Origin: FEN-1297 sp963710735
Lineage (GTDB): Bacteria; Bacteroidota; Ignavibacteria; Ignavibacteriales; Ignavibacteriaceae
Length of the DNA stretch: 64,000 nucleotides
Assembly (NCBI GenBank): GCA_963710735.1
Contig: CAVQBN010000006.1
Span: 248,001 to 312,000 of the forward strand
Direction of reading: 5' to 3'
The notes beneath the pieces were generated by a model. That model was not told where the DNA came from. It saw only the letters and a program-made list of their open reading frames with translations, and did no database searches. Below are positions 37,416 through 47,038 of this stretch, in pieces (position 1 is the stretch's first letter; each line of letters opens with the position of its first letter). Made by a program: the position numbers and the translations under genes.

Positions 37416-38570
37416 ATGATCAATAACCAACCCGTAGCCATAATCCTGGGGGGTAGAATAATGGGGCTGGCTGCTATACGTTCTTTAGCTAAAAGAGGAA
37501 TTAATACAATACTTATCTACCATGATTCCAAAGATTTTGCAACTCATTCAAAATATTTATCAGAAAAAATAAAACTTCCCCACCCGGAAAATCATGAGGA
37601 AGATTTTATTTCTAAAATTCTAGATTTATCTGAGAAGTACAAAGGAGCTGTAATTTATCCTACCGAAGATGAGTTTCTAATTACCATATCAAAAAACAAA
37701 CCTAAATTCAGTCCATTTTTTAAGGTAGCATGTAATGATATTAAAATTATTGATAAATTAATTAATAAGAAATTGATTTATGATTTAGCCGATCAGCACA
37801 ATATTCCCTGTCCAATACATATTACAACTTCTGATGATAAAACTGCAGCTAATTTTGCTGATAGGATAGGGTATCCATGTCTTTTAAAACCCAGCCAGAG
37901 CCATACTTATTTTAATTATTTTGGGAAAAAGATGGCTAAGGTAGAAAATAAAGAAGAACTCCTGTTAGAATTAAAAAAAGCAAATGCCGGTGGATTTGAA
38001 GTAATGATACAGGAATTTATTTCCGGATCCGATAGTGCAAATTTTAGTTATTGGGGATATCGAACAGGAGGTAAATTTTTTAGCGAAGCTACTGCAAGAA
38101 AGGTACGGAATGACCCGCCTGAAACTGGTTCTCCTAGAGTTCAAGTCACTAAAAATATTCCCGAACTTATACCGTATGCAAGAAAAATACTAAATGAATT
38201 AGATTATGAAGGATATGCAAATGTCGAATTCAAGTTTGACCGAAAATCCGGCGAGTATAAATTTATGGAAATAAATCCTAGGATTAATCGATGCATCCAG
38301 CAAGCAATAAAAGGCGGAATAGATTACCCTTTTATTATTTACAATCATTTAGTGAACAATCAATTACCAAATAATTCACAATGCGAAGAAGATATATATT
38401 GGATTGACTGGGCAAAAGATTTAATCAGAAGCATACAATTCAGAAAAAAAGAAAAATATTCATTCAAACAATTAATGCGCCCATACTTTAGTAAACATGC
38501 ATTTGGAGTTTTTGATTTGAAGGACCCAATGCCTTTCATGAAAAGACTTTTAGGATTCGTAAAAAAATAA
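37416..38570 (+). CDS. ATP-grasp superfamily ligase
   Basis: 384 aa. An N-terminal Rossmann-like domain (AIILGGRIMGLAAIRSLAKRG) is followed by an ATP-grasp fold with LLKPSQSH, MIQEFISG and the metal-binding FMEINPRINR. The carboxylate-amine or carboxylate-thiol ligase class is clear; the substrate is not. Similar stand-alone proteins sit in polysaccharide and amino-acid conjugation gene sets. The next gene, convergent on the minus strand, is another ATP-grasp protein of a different subfamily. Confidence 0.85.
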   Translation: MINNQPVAIILGGRIMGLAAIRSLAKRGINTILIYHDSKDFATHSKYLSEKIKLPHPENHEEDFISKILDLSEKYKGAVIYPTEDEFLITISKNKPKFSPFFKVACNDIKIIDKLINKKLIYDLADQHNIPCPIHITTSDDKTAANFADRIGYPCLLKPSQSHTYFNYFGKKMAKVENKEELLLELKKANAGGFEVMIQEFISGSDSANFSYWGYRTGGKFFSEATARKVRNDPPETGSPRVQVTKNIPELIPYARKILNELDYEGYANVEFKFDRKSGEYKFMEINPRINRCIQQAIKGGIDYPFIIYNHLVNNQLPNNSQCEEDIYWIDWAKDLIRSIQFRKKEKYSFKQLMRPYFSKHAFGVFDLKDPMPFMKRLLGFVKK

Positions 38571-38576
38571 TCAAAA

Positions 38577-39275
38577 TTATCTAACGCTCACAGAAGCTAA
38601 AAATTTTTGGACATCTTTATCATTTCCCATGGGATTGTCAACTCCTTGCTGTGTAAAATCAGGTCCATTATTTCCTTCCAGAACTACAAAACCGTCATTA
38701 GTTACCACAACATCCCAGCCGACTATTTTAATAAGAGGAGAAATTAATTCTGTGGTTTTTAAAATAGAATCTCTAATCACTTTCCAATTTGGAATTTTTG
38801 CCCCTTGAATTTGTGCAGAAGATTCGGGATGATACTTTAATTTTCTAAGCTTACCGGGATGCTCGATTTGATTTGCTTCTTGTAATATTCCTGAGTTGAC
38901 ATCAATGAATGCAAAAAGACCGCCATGTGACACATTATCCACTGGAAATGTAGCAGAAGTTCCCATTCTTAGCATTGGAAAATTTAGGAAGGTTTCACCT
39001 GTTAACGGATTGTGAAAACTATTAATTCTTATAGTATTAGTAGTTAAAGGGAAAAGACCTTTAGTAAAATCTCCCTGTTCAATAAATTCACAAACTAAAT
39101 AATTATTTAGACTAGCTAAAAAATTATCAAGCTCCAAAGAACTTATTTTTTTTGCATTATATTTAAAATCATCCCCTTCTTTTTTGATGATAATAATTCC
39201 TTTACCCCGTGAGCTATAATTAGGTTTTAATATTAATATATTTTTTAATGTTAAGAGATTGAAGTAATTGATCAA
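38577..39275 (-). CDS. ATPgrasp_ST-type (sugar-transfer associated) protein, C-terminal part of a frameshifted gene
   Basis: Main ATP-grasp part of a gene broken at 39241-39246. It carries LKPNYSSRGKGI (ATP contact), TNTIRINSF, LRMGT, VDNVSHGGL, VGWDVVVT and LEGNNGPDFTQQG, which fit the sugar-transfer-associated ATP-grasp family. The only start is a TTG within the upstream fragment and without a ribosome site. Removing one base from the six-base homopolymer joins it to the upstream fragment as SLNIKN-ILILKPNYSS, giving a continuous protein of about 354 residues. Confidence 0.8.
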   Translation of the reverse strand: MINYFNLLTLKNILILKPNYSSRGKGIIIIKKEGDDFKYNAKKISSLELDNFLASLNNYLVCEFIEQGDFTKGLFPLTTNTIRINSFHNPLTGETFLNFPMLRMGTSATFPVDNVSHGGLFAFIDVNSGILQEANQIEHPGKLRKLKYHPESSAQIQGAKIPNWKVIRDSILKTTELISPLIKIVGWDVVVTNDGFVVLEGNNGPDFTQQGVDNPMGNDKDVQKFLASVSVR

Positions 39276-39645
39276 AACAATTTACATTATAATTTATACT
39301 TAACGGTATAAATTTACCTTTCGATAAAAGGCAATAATTTTCCGGTGTTCGGAAGTAATTTCTGAAAAATTTAGAAAAAATAATTTTATCTCTTAGTAAT
39401 TTACTATGAGGACGGTTTATGTATGTTAACTTAATTGTTTCTAAATCAGAAATGTAATCTTTATAATTCCATTTTTTAAAATCATATGGTATAATTCTTT
39501 TGCTATTAAAACCTTTGAATATAAGACCAAGCTGCCTTTTACCAGGTACTGATTTTTTAATCTGCTGTTCTTTTCGTAAGAATGTTAACCATACTGCTAT
39601 ATGGATAAGAAATTTTTCTAATATTTCTTTTATTTTTCCAACCAT
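39220..39645 (-). CDS. ATPgrasp_ST-type protein, N-terminal part of a frameshifted gene
   Basis: 141-residue N-terminal part of the same gene, starting at ATG 39645. Basic and helical (KIKEILEKFLIHIAVWLTFLR), then the conserved approach to the ATP-grasp domain (LLRDKIIFSKFFR, PENYCLLSKGKF). It runs out of frame at the six-A run (39241-39246 on the given strand) and stops 20 bases later. Likely a polysaccharide or cell-surface ligase when intact. Confidence 0.75.
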   Translation of the reverse strand: MVGKIKEILEKFLIHIAVWLTFLRKEQQIKKSVPGKRQLGLIFKGFNSKRIIPYDFKKWNYKDYISDLETIKLTYINRPHSKLLRDKIIFSKFFRNYFRTPENYCLLSKGKFIPLSINYNVNCFDQLLQSLNIKKYINIKT

Positions 39646-39769
39646 AGAGAAAATTATTATCTCAACTATTAATTAAATGAGCAGCTTATCCTGTTAGAAT
39701 TAATATCTCAATATCCGCATTTGAAAAATATTAAATATTCTAATCAAATTTCTACTTAGGAGAAGTATG

Positions 39770-41152
39770 TTATAAATTAAAATACATTTTATACTCAAAC
39801 GGGTGAGGCATCGTGCCTATCGATATAATCTCTTCATGTTTTATTTTAACCCATTGCTCCAATAATTCATCTGTAAAAATATTTCCTCTTCTTAAAAAGT
39901 CATTATCAACTGCTAAAGCATCCAATGCTTCGGATAAATTTCTTGGTAGAAAATGTATTGGTTCGGGTAATTCATTTTCATTAAAATTTTTATTGTATGG
40001 TCCATATCCCTCTTTTACCGGATCAATTTTATTAACTACACCGTCAATCCCGGCTAATAACATTGCAATTAAACCAAGATACGGATTTGCAGTTGCATCT
40101 GGAGGCCTATACTCAAATCGTGTTTCTTCCGGATTAGAAACATACTGAGGTATTCTAATAGCTGATGCTCTATTTCCTTGTCCATAAGTCAGAGCAACAG
40201 GCGCTTCAAACCCCGGCACAAGCCTTTTATATGAATTTGTACTGGGATTTGTAAAAGCGGATAAAGCCGAGCCATGTTTCAGCATTCCGCCTATAAAATA
40301 TCTTCCGAGTTCATTTACATTTCCATATTCACCTTTTTTATAAAAAACATTTTTACCTTTTTTGGTAAGAAATAAATGCAGATGCATGCCATTTCCAGCC
40401 TGATGGTACATTGGTTTCGGCATAAAGGTAATAAATAAATCTTTTTGCCTGGCAAGATTAAATAATGCATATTTAGTAGAAACAATATTATCGGCGGTGG
40501 TAAGCAAATCGCTAAAATAAGTTTCTATTTCCTGCTGCCCGCGTTCGCCTGTTTCATGATGATGATATTTCACTTTGATGCCAAACTTCTTTAGATATTT
40601 GCAAGCTTCATCCCTAAAGTCATCATATATATCAAAAGGATTAGCTGCATGATATGCGTTTTTATAAAATTCTTCAGCATGTTCTACTTTATAAAATGAA
40701 GTTGAAGTCCGGGTATCGTATTCAACATTTGAAAAAATATAAAATTCGAATTCAGGACCCCACCAAGATTTATCAGCGCCTGTTGTTTGCTTTAACAGCA
40801 GTTCTGCCTTTTTTGCCAGGAATCTACCATCTTGTGCAAATGGAGTCCTCTTTTCATCAGTTAAAACTATATGTGAGTAAAAGCTTAATGTAGGAACTTC
40901 TCTGAAAGGGTCCATAACAGCTGCACTAAGATCAGGCTTTAGAATCATATCGCTGCTTTCAACTTTTCTAAACCCATAGCTCGATCCATCAAAGCCCACT
41001 CCATTAGAAAGAAGTTTTTCTAAAATATTTGGATAGACTGGAAGCGATATATGATGAAGCCGTCCCGTTAAATCAATACATTTTAAGTCGATTACTTCAA
41101 TTTTATTTTTTTTAATGAGATTATTACATACTTGTAGAGGGGTACTGGACAT
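39770..41152 (-). CDS. glnA: Glutamine synthetase, type I
   Basis: ATP-dependent ligation of ammonia to glutamate, cytoplasmic dodecamer. 460 aa, slightly short of the usual ~470. GVGFDGSSYGF near residue 52, WGPEFEFY (metal ligands), GNGMHLHLFL, the ATP-binding FTNPSTNSYKRLVPGFEAP and the RPPD region are all present. The adenylylation motif NLYDLPP is absent; the equivalent region reads NENELPEPIHF with no Tyr in place, so control by GlnE-type adenylylation is unlikely. It follows eno on the same strand, with a strong hairpin between them. Confidence 0.93.
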   Translation of the reverse strand: MSSTPLQVCNNLIKKNKIEVIDLKCIDLTGRLHHISLPVYPNILEKLLSNGVGFDGSSYGFRKVESSDMILKPDLSAAVMDPFREVPTLSFYSHIVLTDEKRTPFAQDGRFLAKKAELLLKQTTGADKSWWGPEFEFYIFSNVEYDTRTSTSFYKVEHAEEFYKNAYHAANPFDIYDDFRDEACKYLKKFGIKVKYHHHETGERGQQEIETYFSDLLTTADNIVSTKYALFNLARQKDLFITFMPKPMYHQAGNGMHLHLFLTKKGKNVFYKKGEYGNVNELGRYFIGGMLKHGSALSAFTNPSTNSYKRLVPGFEAPVALTYGQGNRASAIRIPQYVSNPEETRFEYRPPDATANPYLGLIAMLLAGIDGVVNKIDPVKEGYGPYNKNFNENELPEPIHFLPRNLSEALDALAVDNDFLRRGNIFTDELLEQWVKIKHEEIISIGTMPHPFEYKMYFNL

Positions 41153-41180
41153 AATTTACCTTTTGGGTTTTAATATGAAT

Positions 41181-41211
41181 ATGACCCGGCTTCTTTTGAA
41201 AACCGGGTCAT
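41181..41211 (-). terminator. Hairpin between eno and glnA
   Basis: Perfect 9-bp stem ATGACCCGG/CCGGGTCAT with a 13-base loop, 13 bases after the eno stop and 28 bases before the glnA start. Probably terminates eno or attenuates read-through into glnA; the T-tract is weak. Confidence 0.65.
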
Positions 41212-41223
41212 TTAATTAAGATG

Positions 41224-42516
41224 TTAAGCAGTATAATTAACTGCTGCAAGTCCCAAGAATATTGCTGTTGTATCTAATTCTTCCTCAATTCTTAATAATT
41301 GATTGTACTTAGCAATTCTATCTGTTCTTGATAAAGAACCTGTTTTAATTTGTCCGGCGTTTGTTGCAACCGCAATATCAGCAATCGTTGTATCTTCTGT
41401 TTCACCCGAACGATGACTAATTACATTTGTATAACCGGCTTTCTTTGCCATTTCGATAGCATCCAGAGTTTCAGTAAGCGTACCAATTTGATTTACTTTA
41501 ATCAGTATTGAATTGGCAACTCCTTTTTCAATTCCTTGTTCAAGTCTCTCAGTATTTGTAACAAAAATATCATCACCGACTAACTGAATTTTATTACCTA
41601 ATTTTTCAGTCATAAGCTGCCAGCCATCCCAATCATCTTCTGCTAATCCATCTTCAATTGAAATTATCGGGTATTGGTCAATCCAGTGTTTATAATAGTC
41701 TACCATTTGTGCGGATGTTTTTTCCGACTTATCAGATTTAAAGAATTGATATACATTTTTATCTTTTAGGAACATTTCGCTTGAAGCAGGATCTAAAGCA
41801 AGCGCAATTTCTGTTCCTGGTTTATAGCCTGCTTTATTAATGGCTTCAAGAATTACTTCTATTGCTTCATCATTAGATTTTAAATTCGGAGCAAATCCTC
41901 CTTCATCACCAACGGCAGTATTGTAACCCTTCTTGCTCAAGACAGATTTCAAAGCATGAAACGTTTCAGCACCCATTCTTAATGCTTCCTTAAAATTAGG
42001 TGCGCCAATAGGCATAATCATAAATTCCTGGAAATCAACATTATTATCAGCGTGTTTGCCGCCGTTTAGAATGTTCATCATCGGTACAGGTAAAGTGCGT
42101 GCATTGGTTCCGCCTATATAACGATACAGAGGCAGACCCAATGTTTCTGCTGCTGCTTTAGCACAAGCAAGAGAAACACCTAAAATTGCGTTTGCACCAA
42201 GAACTGCTTTGTTAGGTGTCCCATCAAGAGAAATTAATAATTGATCAATTTCTACCTGATCAACCGCATCAAAATCGATTAATTCATCCGCAATTTTATC
42301 ATTAACATTATCCACAGCCTTTGAAACACCTTTACCATTATACCTGGTTTTATCTCCATCCCTTAACTCAACCGCTTCGTGTTCTCCGGTAGATGCACCA
42401 CTTGGAACAGCTGCTCTGCCGATTATTCCGCTTTCTAAAAGTACTTCAACTTCAAGTGTTGGGTTACCTCTCGAGTCCAGTATTTCTCTTCCTAAAACAT
42501 CAACTATAGTTGTCAT
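41224..42516 (-). CDS. eno: Enolase
   Basis: Glycolytic interconversion of 2-phosphoglycerate and phosphoenolpyruvate. 430 aa, the usual length. Signature LIKVNQIGTLTETL with the catalytic Lys, GDEGGFAPNL, SIEDGLAEDDWDGW with metal ligands, and SHRSGETEDTTIAD are all intact. Ends ...VNYTA. TTAGGAG lies before ATG 42516. Confidence 0.97.
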   Translation of the reverse strand: MTTIVDVLGREILDSRGNPTLEVEVLLESGIIGRAAVPSGASTGEHEAVELRDGDKTRYNGKGVSKAVDNVNDKIADELIDFDAVDQVEIDQLLISLDGTPNKAVLGANAILGVSLACAKAAAETLGLPLYRYIGGTNARTLPVPMMNILNGGKHADNNVDFQEFMIMPIGAPNFKEALRMGAETFHALKSVLSKKGYNTAVGDEGGFAPNLKSNDEAIEVILEAINKAGYKPGTEIALALDPASSEMFLKDKNVYQFFKSDKSEKTSAQMVDYYKHWIDQYPIISIEDGLAEDDWDGWQLMTEKLGNKIQLVGDDIFVTNTERLEQGIEKGVANSILIKVNQIGTLTETLDAIEMAKKAGYTNVISHRSGETEDTTIADIAVATNAGQIKTGSLSRTDRIAKYNQLLRIEEELDTTAIFLGLAAVNYTA

Positions 42517-42786
42517 TATTAACTCCTAATTCTTTTTAAATAAATTATAACTCAATAAATAAATAGAATAAAACCCTTTTATTTTCTATAACAAAATTAG
42601 GCAAAGGTTGAAGAAAAAGAAAGGTTATAAGCTGCCAAAATTAATAGTTTAACATTATTAAGTGATTTTATATATATAAATTACAAGCACACCTAATCGC
42701 TTAATAGTTGCCGATCATTTAGCGGTTTAAGTAATATTAATTATATTTTCATTCACAGTTTTTCAAATAAAGTTCAGCTAATATCA

Positions 42787-43743
42787 ATGCCGAAGGAAAA
42801 TCTTAAAGCATATCTCGCCTATGTAAGTGTATGTATCTTTTGGGGAACAACTTACCTAGCAATTAAAATCGGAGTGTCGCATGTCCCTCCGTTTTTATTC
42901 GGCGGATTGCGGTGGTTTGCTGCAGGATCTTTATTCCTTGTATTTCTTCTTCTGAAAGGAAGAAAATTTCCCAGTTTAATTGAATTGTTTCACATATCGG
43001 TGGTTGGTGTCTGTTTAATAGGAATAGGAAATGGACTATTAAATTATGCCGAACAATATGTCCCGAGCGGTATAGCTTCTCTATTTATAACAACAATCCC
43101 ATTCTGGATTGTAGGAATGGAATCTGCATTACCTTCCGGTCCTAAACTTAATATAAGAATAATTGGCGGTTTGATTCTTGGTTTATTCGGAGTATTTTTA
43201 ATTATAGGGCACGACTGGAAAAGTCTGCTTGAAAAATCCTACGTTCAAGGAATGGTAGGATTATTTTTTCTTGTTTTATCTTGGTCGTTTGGATCGGTAT
43301 ATTCTAAATACAAAAAAGTAAATGTTGACCCTTTACTGGGTGCGGCAATTCAAATGGTTATTGCAGGTATTGTACAGATTTCAATTGGACTTATATTGGG
43401 AGAAGCTTCAAAATTTTCTTTTGATAAAGAAAGCTTTATCGCATTTATCTATTTACTTATCTTCGGTTCAATTGTCGGCTACAGTTCATATATTTATGCA
43501 TTAACACATCTGCCGTTATCATTTGTTTCAACATACGCTTATGTTAATCCTGTTATAGCGCTTATCCTGGGTTGGTTAGTTTTAGGTGAGCAGATGAACT
43601 GGTTAATCGTCCTGGCAGCGGTGGTAATTTTTATTGGCGTAGCTGTTGTGAAAAGCGGAGCGTACCGGCAGCGATTGGAACAAATTAAAAAAACAATTGG
43701 GCTTCCAGGTAATACGAATCGGGGTAATACCAGTATTCCGTAA
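42787..43743 (+). CDS. EamA/DMT-family transporter
   Basis: 318 aa, ten hydrophobic helices in two EamA repeats (YVSVCIFWGTTYLAIKIG; LFFLVLSWSFGSVYSKY), inner membrane, substrate unknown. The basic C-terminal tail (RQRLEQIKKTIGLPGNTNRG) extends past the last helix, so its last 59 bases overlap the 3' end of the convergent beta-barrel gene. Both reading frames look genuine. Confidence 0.85.
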   Translation: MPKENLKAYLAYVSVCIFWGTTYLAIKIGVSHVPPFLFGGLRWFAAGSLFLVFLLLKGRKFPSLIELFHISVVGVCLIGIGNGLLNYAEQYVPSGIASLFITTIPFWIVGMESALPSGPKLNIRIIGGLILGLFGVFLIIGHDWKSLLEKSYVQGMVGLFFLVLSWSFGSVYSKYKKVNVDPLLGAAIQMVIAGIVQISIGLILGEASKFSFDKESFIAFIYLLIFGSIVGYSSYIYALTHLPLSFVSTYAYVNPVIALILGWLVLGEQMNWLIVLAAVVIFIGVAVVKSGAYRQRLEQIKKTIGLPGNTNRGNTSIP

Positions 43744-44842
43744 ATTGACTTCCGTATCTTATAAATCCACCGGCAGTAACTGTTGCATTATCTGAAACAG
43801 AATAAGCAGCCGTTAAATTTACATAACCGCTGCCGTCATTCAAATTCCAATTATTTGCAAGTGTTAATGTCAGTAAAGGAGTTAATAAATAACTGCCGCT
43901 AACAATAAAATAATTTCTACCTAGATTAATTATATTCCCGTTTAATATTCCAAGTAAATCGTAATCCAGTTTATTTGCTTTTCCTTCACCATTAAATTGA
44001 TACTCAAATAGTGCATACAATTTTGAAGTAAACTGGTTATCCATACCAAAAGTACACCTTATAAAATTATCAGCTATAATATTTTTATCCATAGATATGA
44101 TTCCTTCACCGCGGATACCTGCGTCAAAAAAATTACCGGCAAAATCTCCGCCGGCAATTAGCCTTTTATCAAAGTAACCACCAACTAAAGCTAAATCATA
44201 CTGATCATAATTTGTTCTGAATCTAAAGCCTGCATTACTGGATCCTAATTTTTCCTGGGGATTATAGACAAGATTTAAATCAGTAAAATTTCCAAAGCTG
44301 TATGTTAATGATGCGGCATCAACACCATCCTTTTCTATCTTCCCGAAGTTTGCCGGATTGATCGGATTGAATAAATCGGTAGGACTCCAAACTCTGCCAA
44401 CTCCCCAGGCAATTCTTTGTCTGCCAACAATAATATTTCCCCAATTAAATCCTTGTCGTAGATACAGCCGATCTATGTAATGTGAAACATCAACATTATC
44501 CTTGTTTATTAAATCCCATTTTAAATTTAAAACCTGGCGGTTTGTACTCGTTTGATTTATAAACAAAAACGAATTCTGCTTGGAATACAAAATATCCGCT
44601 TCATACTCCAAATTTAATCTTGCACCGCTCCATAAATAAACTTCAGGCCTTAATCTTAGTCTAGTTAAATTCAAAAACTGAGTTTGATCCATAGAAAGGA
44701 ATTGTGACAGATCCTTATTATTAATTGAATAAACCGGAAGGTCAACTACATAGCCGGAAAAGGAATAATCAATTTGTGCAAAAGAACTATCAAAAAATAA
44801 AATAGCTATAAAAAATATCAGAGGTATAAAAAATATTTTCAT
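43685..44842 (-). CDS. Outer-membrane beta-barrel protein of the Lol-like operon
   Basis: 385 aa. Start ATG 44842 gives a clean signal peptide (KIFFIPLIFFIAILFFDSSFA, cut before QIDY). The rest is rich in alternating aromatic and hydrophobic strands and ends in ...EAQLFF, a C-terminal phenylalanine typical of BAM substrates. VGRQRIAWGVGRVWSPTDLFNPINP resembles porin-like proteins of transport operons. Last gene of the operon LolA-like, permease, permease, ATPase, barrel. Probably the outer-membrane partner of the exporter. Confidence 0.8.
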   Translation of the reverse strand: MKIFFIPLIFFIAILFFDSSFAQIDYSFSGYVVDLPVYSINNKDLSQFLSMDQTQFLNLTRLRLRPEVYLWSGARLNLEYEADILYSKQNSFLFINQTSTNRQVLNLKWDLINKDNVDVSHYIDRLYLRQGFNWGNIIVGRQRIAWGVGRVWSPTDLFNPINPANFGKIEKDGVDAASLTYSFGNFTDLNLVYNPQEKLGSSNAGFRFRTNYDQYDLALVGGYFDKRLIAGGDFAGNFFDAGIRGEGIISMDKNIIADNFIRCTFGMDNQFTSKLYALFEYQFNGEGKANKLDYDLLGILNGNIINLGRNYFIVSGSYLLTPLLTLTLANNWNLNDGSGYVNLTAAYSVSDNATVTAGGFIRYGSQFTEYWYYPDSYYLEAQLFF

Positions 44843-44976
44843 CAATAATAATTTTGTTTTAATCAATATGTAATCTTAATTGTTAAACAGTCATATTATC
44901 CATTGAAATGATATCTCAACAATTCAACAATACAACAATTTATATAGTTAGGTTAAATTAGAAAAACTTTCGATGC

Positions 44977-45648
44977 CTACCCTTCAATCATTCCGTCCTT
45001 TAATATAACCAGCCGCTTTGCCCGGTCGATAACCTGCTTATCATGAGAAGAGAAAATGAATGTAATGTTTTTTTCAGCGTTCATTTGCTCCATTAAATCA
45101 AGCAAGTGACCGGCAGTTTTCGAATCGAGGTTTGCTGTTGGTTCGTCTGCTAGAACAAGTGAAGGATTGTTCACAATTGCCCTAGCAACGGCTACTCTTT
45201 GCTGCTGTCCGCCGCTCATTTCATTAGGACGTTTATTAGCAAGTTCCTTTATTCCAAGTTCGTCCATTAATGCAAGAGCTTTATCTTTTCTTTCCTTATC
45301 GGGTATGCCAAGCAGCATCATACTGAATTCAATATTTTCAATTGCAGTAAGCACCGGAATTAAATTGTAAGCCTGGAAAATAAATCCAAGTTTGTGAAGT
45401 CTTATTTTTGAAAGCTCATTCTTTTCCTTCATCGTAATATCTTCACCTTCAAAATAAATTTTACCTCTTGTTGGTTTATCAAGTGCGCCCAGTAGATTTA
45501 AAAGTGTAGTTTTTCCGGAACCTGAAGGTCCGGCAATTACAACATACTCACCTTTAGATACCGAAATATCAATTCCTTTTAATGCTTTAACAGGAACTCC
45601 GTTGTCCTGATAAGTTTTTTCTAATTTTTCTGCTCTTACAATTTCCAT
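44977..45648 (-). CDS. ABC transporter ATPase, LolD/MacB type
   Basis: 223 aa. Walker A GPSGSGKTTLL near residue 40, Q-loop LGFIFQAYNLIP, signature MSGGQQQRVAVARA and Walker B LVLADEPTANLDS are all intact. Family LolD/FtsE-like, partner of the two FtsX-type permeases encoded just upstream (35-base gap). Together they should move a lipid, lipoprotein or other envelope substrate without transmembrane pumping through the NBD itself. Confidence 0.95.
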   Translation of the reverse strand: MEIVRAEKLEKTYQDNGVPVKALKGIDISVSKGEYVVIAGPSGSGKTTLLNLLGALDKPTRGKIYFEGEDITMKEKNELSKIRLHKLGFIFQAYNLIPVLTAIENIEFSMMLLGIPDKERKDKALALMDELGIKELANKRPNEMSGGQQQRVAVARAIVNNPSLVLADEPTANLDSKTAGHLLDLMEQMNAEKNITFIFSSHDKQVIDRAKRLVILKDGMIEG

Positions 45649-45683
45649 GATTTTTTCTAAATATTAATTTATTGATAAAAAAA

Positions 45684-46898
45684 TTATACGTAATTTATTG
45701 CGTAAATCGGTTCTAATTTTATTGCTTTATAAGCCGGGTATAGTGCTCCAAGTACTGCAACAAAAGGCATAAATATAACTGCATTAATTATATTGCCAAT
45801 TGAAAGAACGGGATAAATTATTGCTCCGACGCCGAATGATTCCAGCCCTGTAGCAAACATGCTCAAATTTATTCCCGTATGTGAAAGCGGAATATCAAGC
45901 AGCAGGCCAAGAACCAACCCGGCAAAAGTTCCAATTATACCGAGAATGAATGCCTCAATTACTATCATTAAATAAAGCCTGTTGTTTTTCATTCCAATTG
46001 CCATTAAAACACCGAACTCCCGAATACGTTCGAATACCGACATCAACATTGTATTAACTATTCCGAATATTAATGCGAGACCAATGATAACATTTAATAT
46101 CATCATTGATTCTTTGTAAAGATCCATCTGATAAATCAGCATTGGGAGAAGATCACGATAAGTAAAGACTTCATACCCTTTGCCGAGATCAGCTTCGAGA
46201 CTTTTCTTTATTGAGGTAACTTTGTTATAGTCTTTAGTTATTACAGCAAATTCATGATAATTATTTCCGATGCCTAGCATTTGTTGTTCGGTTGCGGCCT
46301 GTACATAGACAGCCATTTTATCATATTCCGAACTTGATGTTTGAAAAATTCCAACTATTCTAAAAGCTTCGGAGCCTATATCTCCTTTTAAAGTATTAGC
46401 CATTGCAACTACTTTATCTCCAACTTCAACACCAAGTTTTTCTGCAAGTTTTTTCCCGATTATTATATCTCTTTTTCCATTGCCCAAATATTTGCCGCTA
46501 ATAATTGAACTATTAATGATAGAAACCTTTGCTTCTTCTGATGGATCAATACCATAAATTATTACACCTGATGAATTGTTAGCACTGCTTAAAATACCTG
46601 TTGCAAAAACTCTTTTGCTGTAAGCTTTAACTTCCGGATTTTTATTTAACAATGATTCAACATGTTTATAATCAGGAATATAATTCTTAATTATTTTATT
46701 ATTGTTAAATCCTTCTTTATGAATCTGTATATGCGATATATCCAGATTAATTTGATTAAAAAGCATTTGCCTCATCATCCCGTTAGATAATCCATCAGTT
46801 AAAACAATTGCCGTTAAGCCTACGACCACGGAGACAAGAACGATGAAAGATCTTCTTTTATTTCTCCAAATATTCCGCCAGGCTAATTTTAATAACAT
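45684..46898 (-). CDS. FtsX/LolE-type ABC permease, copy 1
   Basis: 404 aa. Start ATG 46898 is chosen: it gives MLLKLAWRNIWRNKRRS, matching the paralogue, and AGAGGGG lies 8 bases before it. One N-terminal helix, a large periplasmic MacB-like domain (~45-270) and three C-terminal helices with the FtsX motif MLMSVFERIREFGVLMAIGM. Paralogue of the gene at 47039. Pairs of such permeases form the LolCE core. Confidence 0.92.
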   Translation of the reverse strand: MLLKLAWRNIWRNKRRSFIVLVSVVVGLTAIVLTDGLSNGMMRQMLFNQINLDISHIQIHKEGFNNNKIIKNYIPDYKHVESLLNKNPEVKAYSKRVFATGILSSANNSSGVIIYGIDPSEEAKVSIINSSIISGKYLGNGKRDIIIGKKLAEKLGVEVGDKVVAMANTLKGDIGSEAFRIVGIFQTSSSEYDKMAVYVQAATEQQMLGIGNNYHEFAVITKDYNKVTSIKKSLEADLGKGYEVFTYRDLLPMLIYQMDLYKESMMILNVIIGLALIFGIVNTMLMSVFERIREFGVLMAIGMKNNRLYLMIVIEAFILGIIGTFAGLVLGLLLDIPLSHTGINLSMFATGLESFGVGAIIYPVLSIGNIINAVIFMPFVAVLGALYPAYKAIKLEPIYAINYV

Positions 46899-46905
46899 AA
46901 TGTCA

Positions 46906-46937
46906 GCCCCTCTAAATCTCCCCAATGGGGAGACTTT
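46906..46937. repeat. Palindromic repeat element just before the permease 1 start
   Basis: GCCCCTCTAAA followed by TCTCCCC-AAT-GGGGAGA and CTTT. Near-identical to the unit at 48270-48301 at the same position relative to the second permease gene. Read on the minus strand its GAGGGGC end supplies the ribosome-binding purines. Confidence 0.75.
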
Positions 46938-47012
46938 ATACTAATTTTATTTATTTTCATTTCTTATATTCTTAAATAAATTTTCTATAAAATCGTCACT
47001 CTAAATTCCTAA

Positions 47013-47036
47013 CCTCCCTTTGGAGGATTAGGGAGC
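47013..47036. repeat. Second half of the palindromic repeat, downstream of permease 2
   Basis: CCTCC-CTTT-GGAGG then ATTAGGGAGC. It lies at the 3' end of the gene at 47039 and resembles the unit at 48476-48501, which has the same relation to the LolA-like gene. Each gene junction of the operon thus carries a pair of half-elements. Confidence 0.65.
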
Positions 47037-47038
47037 TC

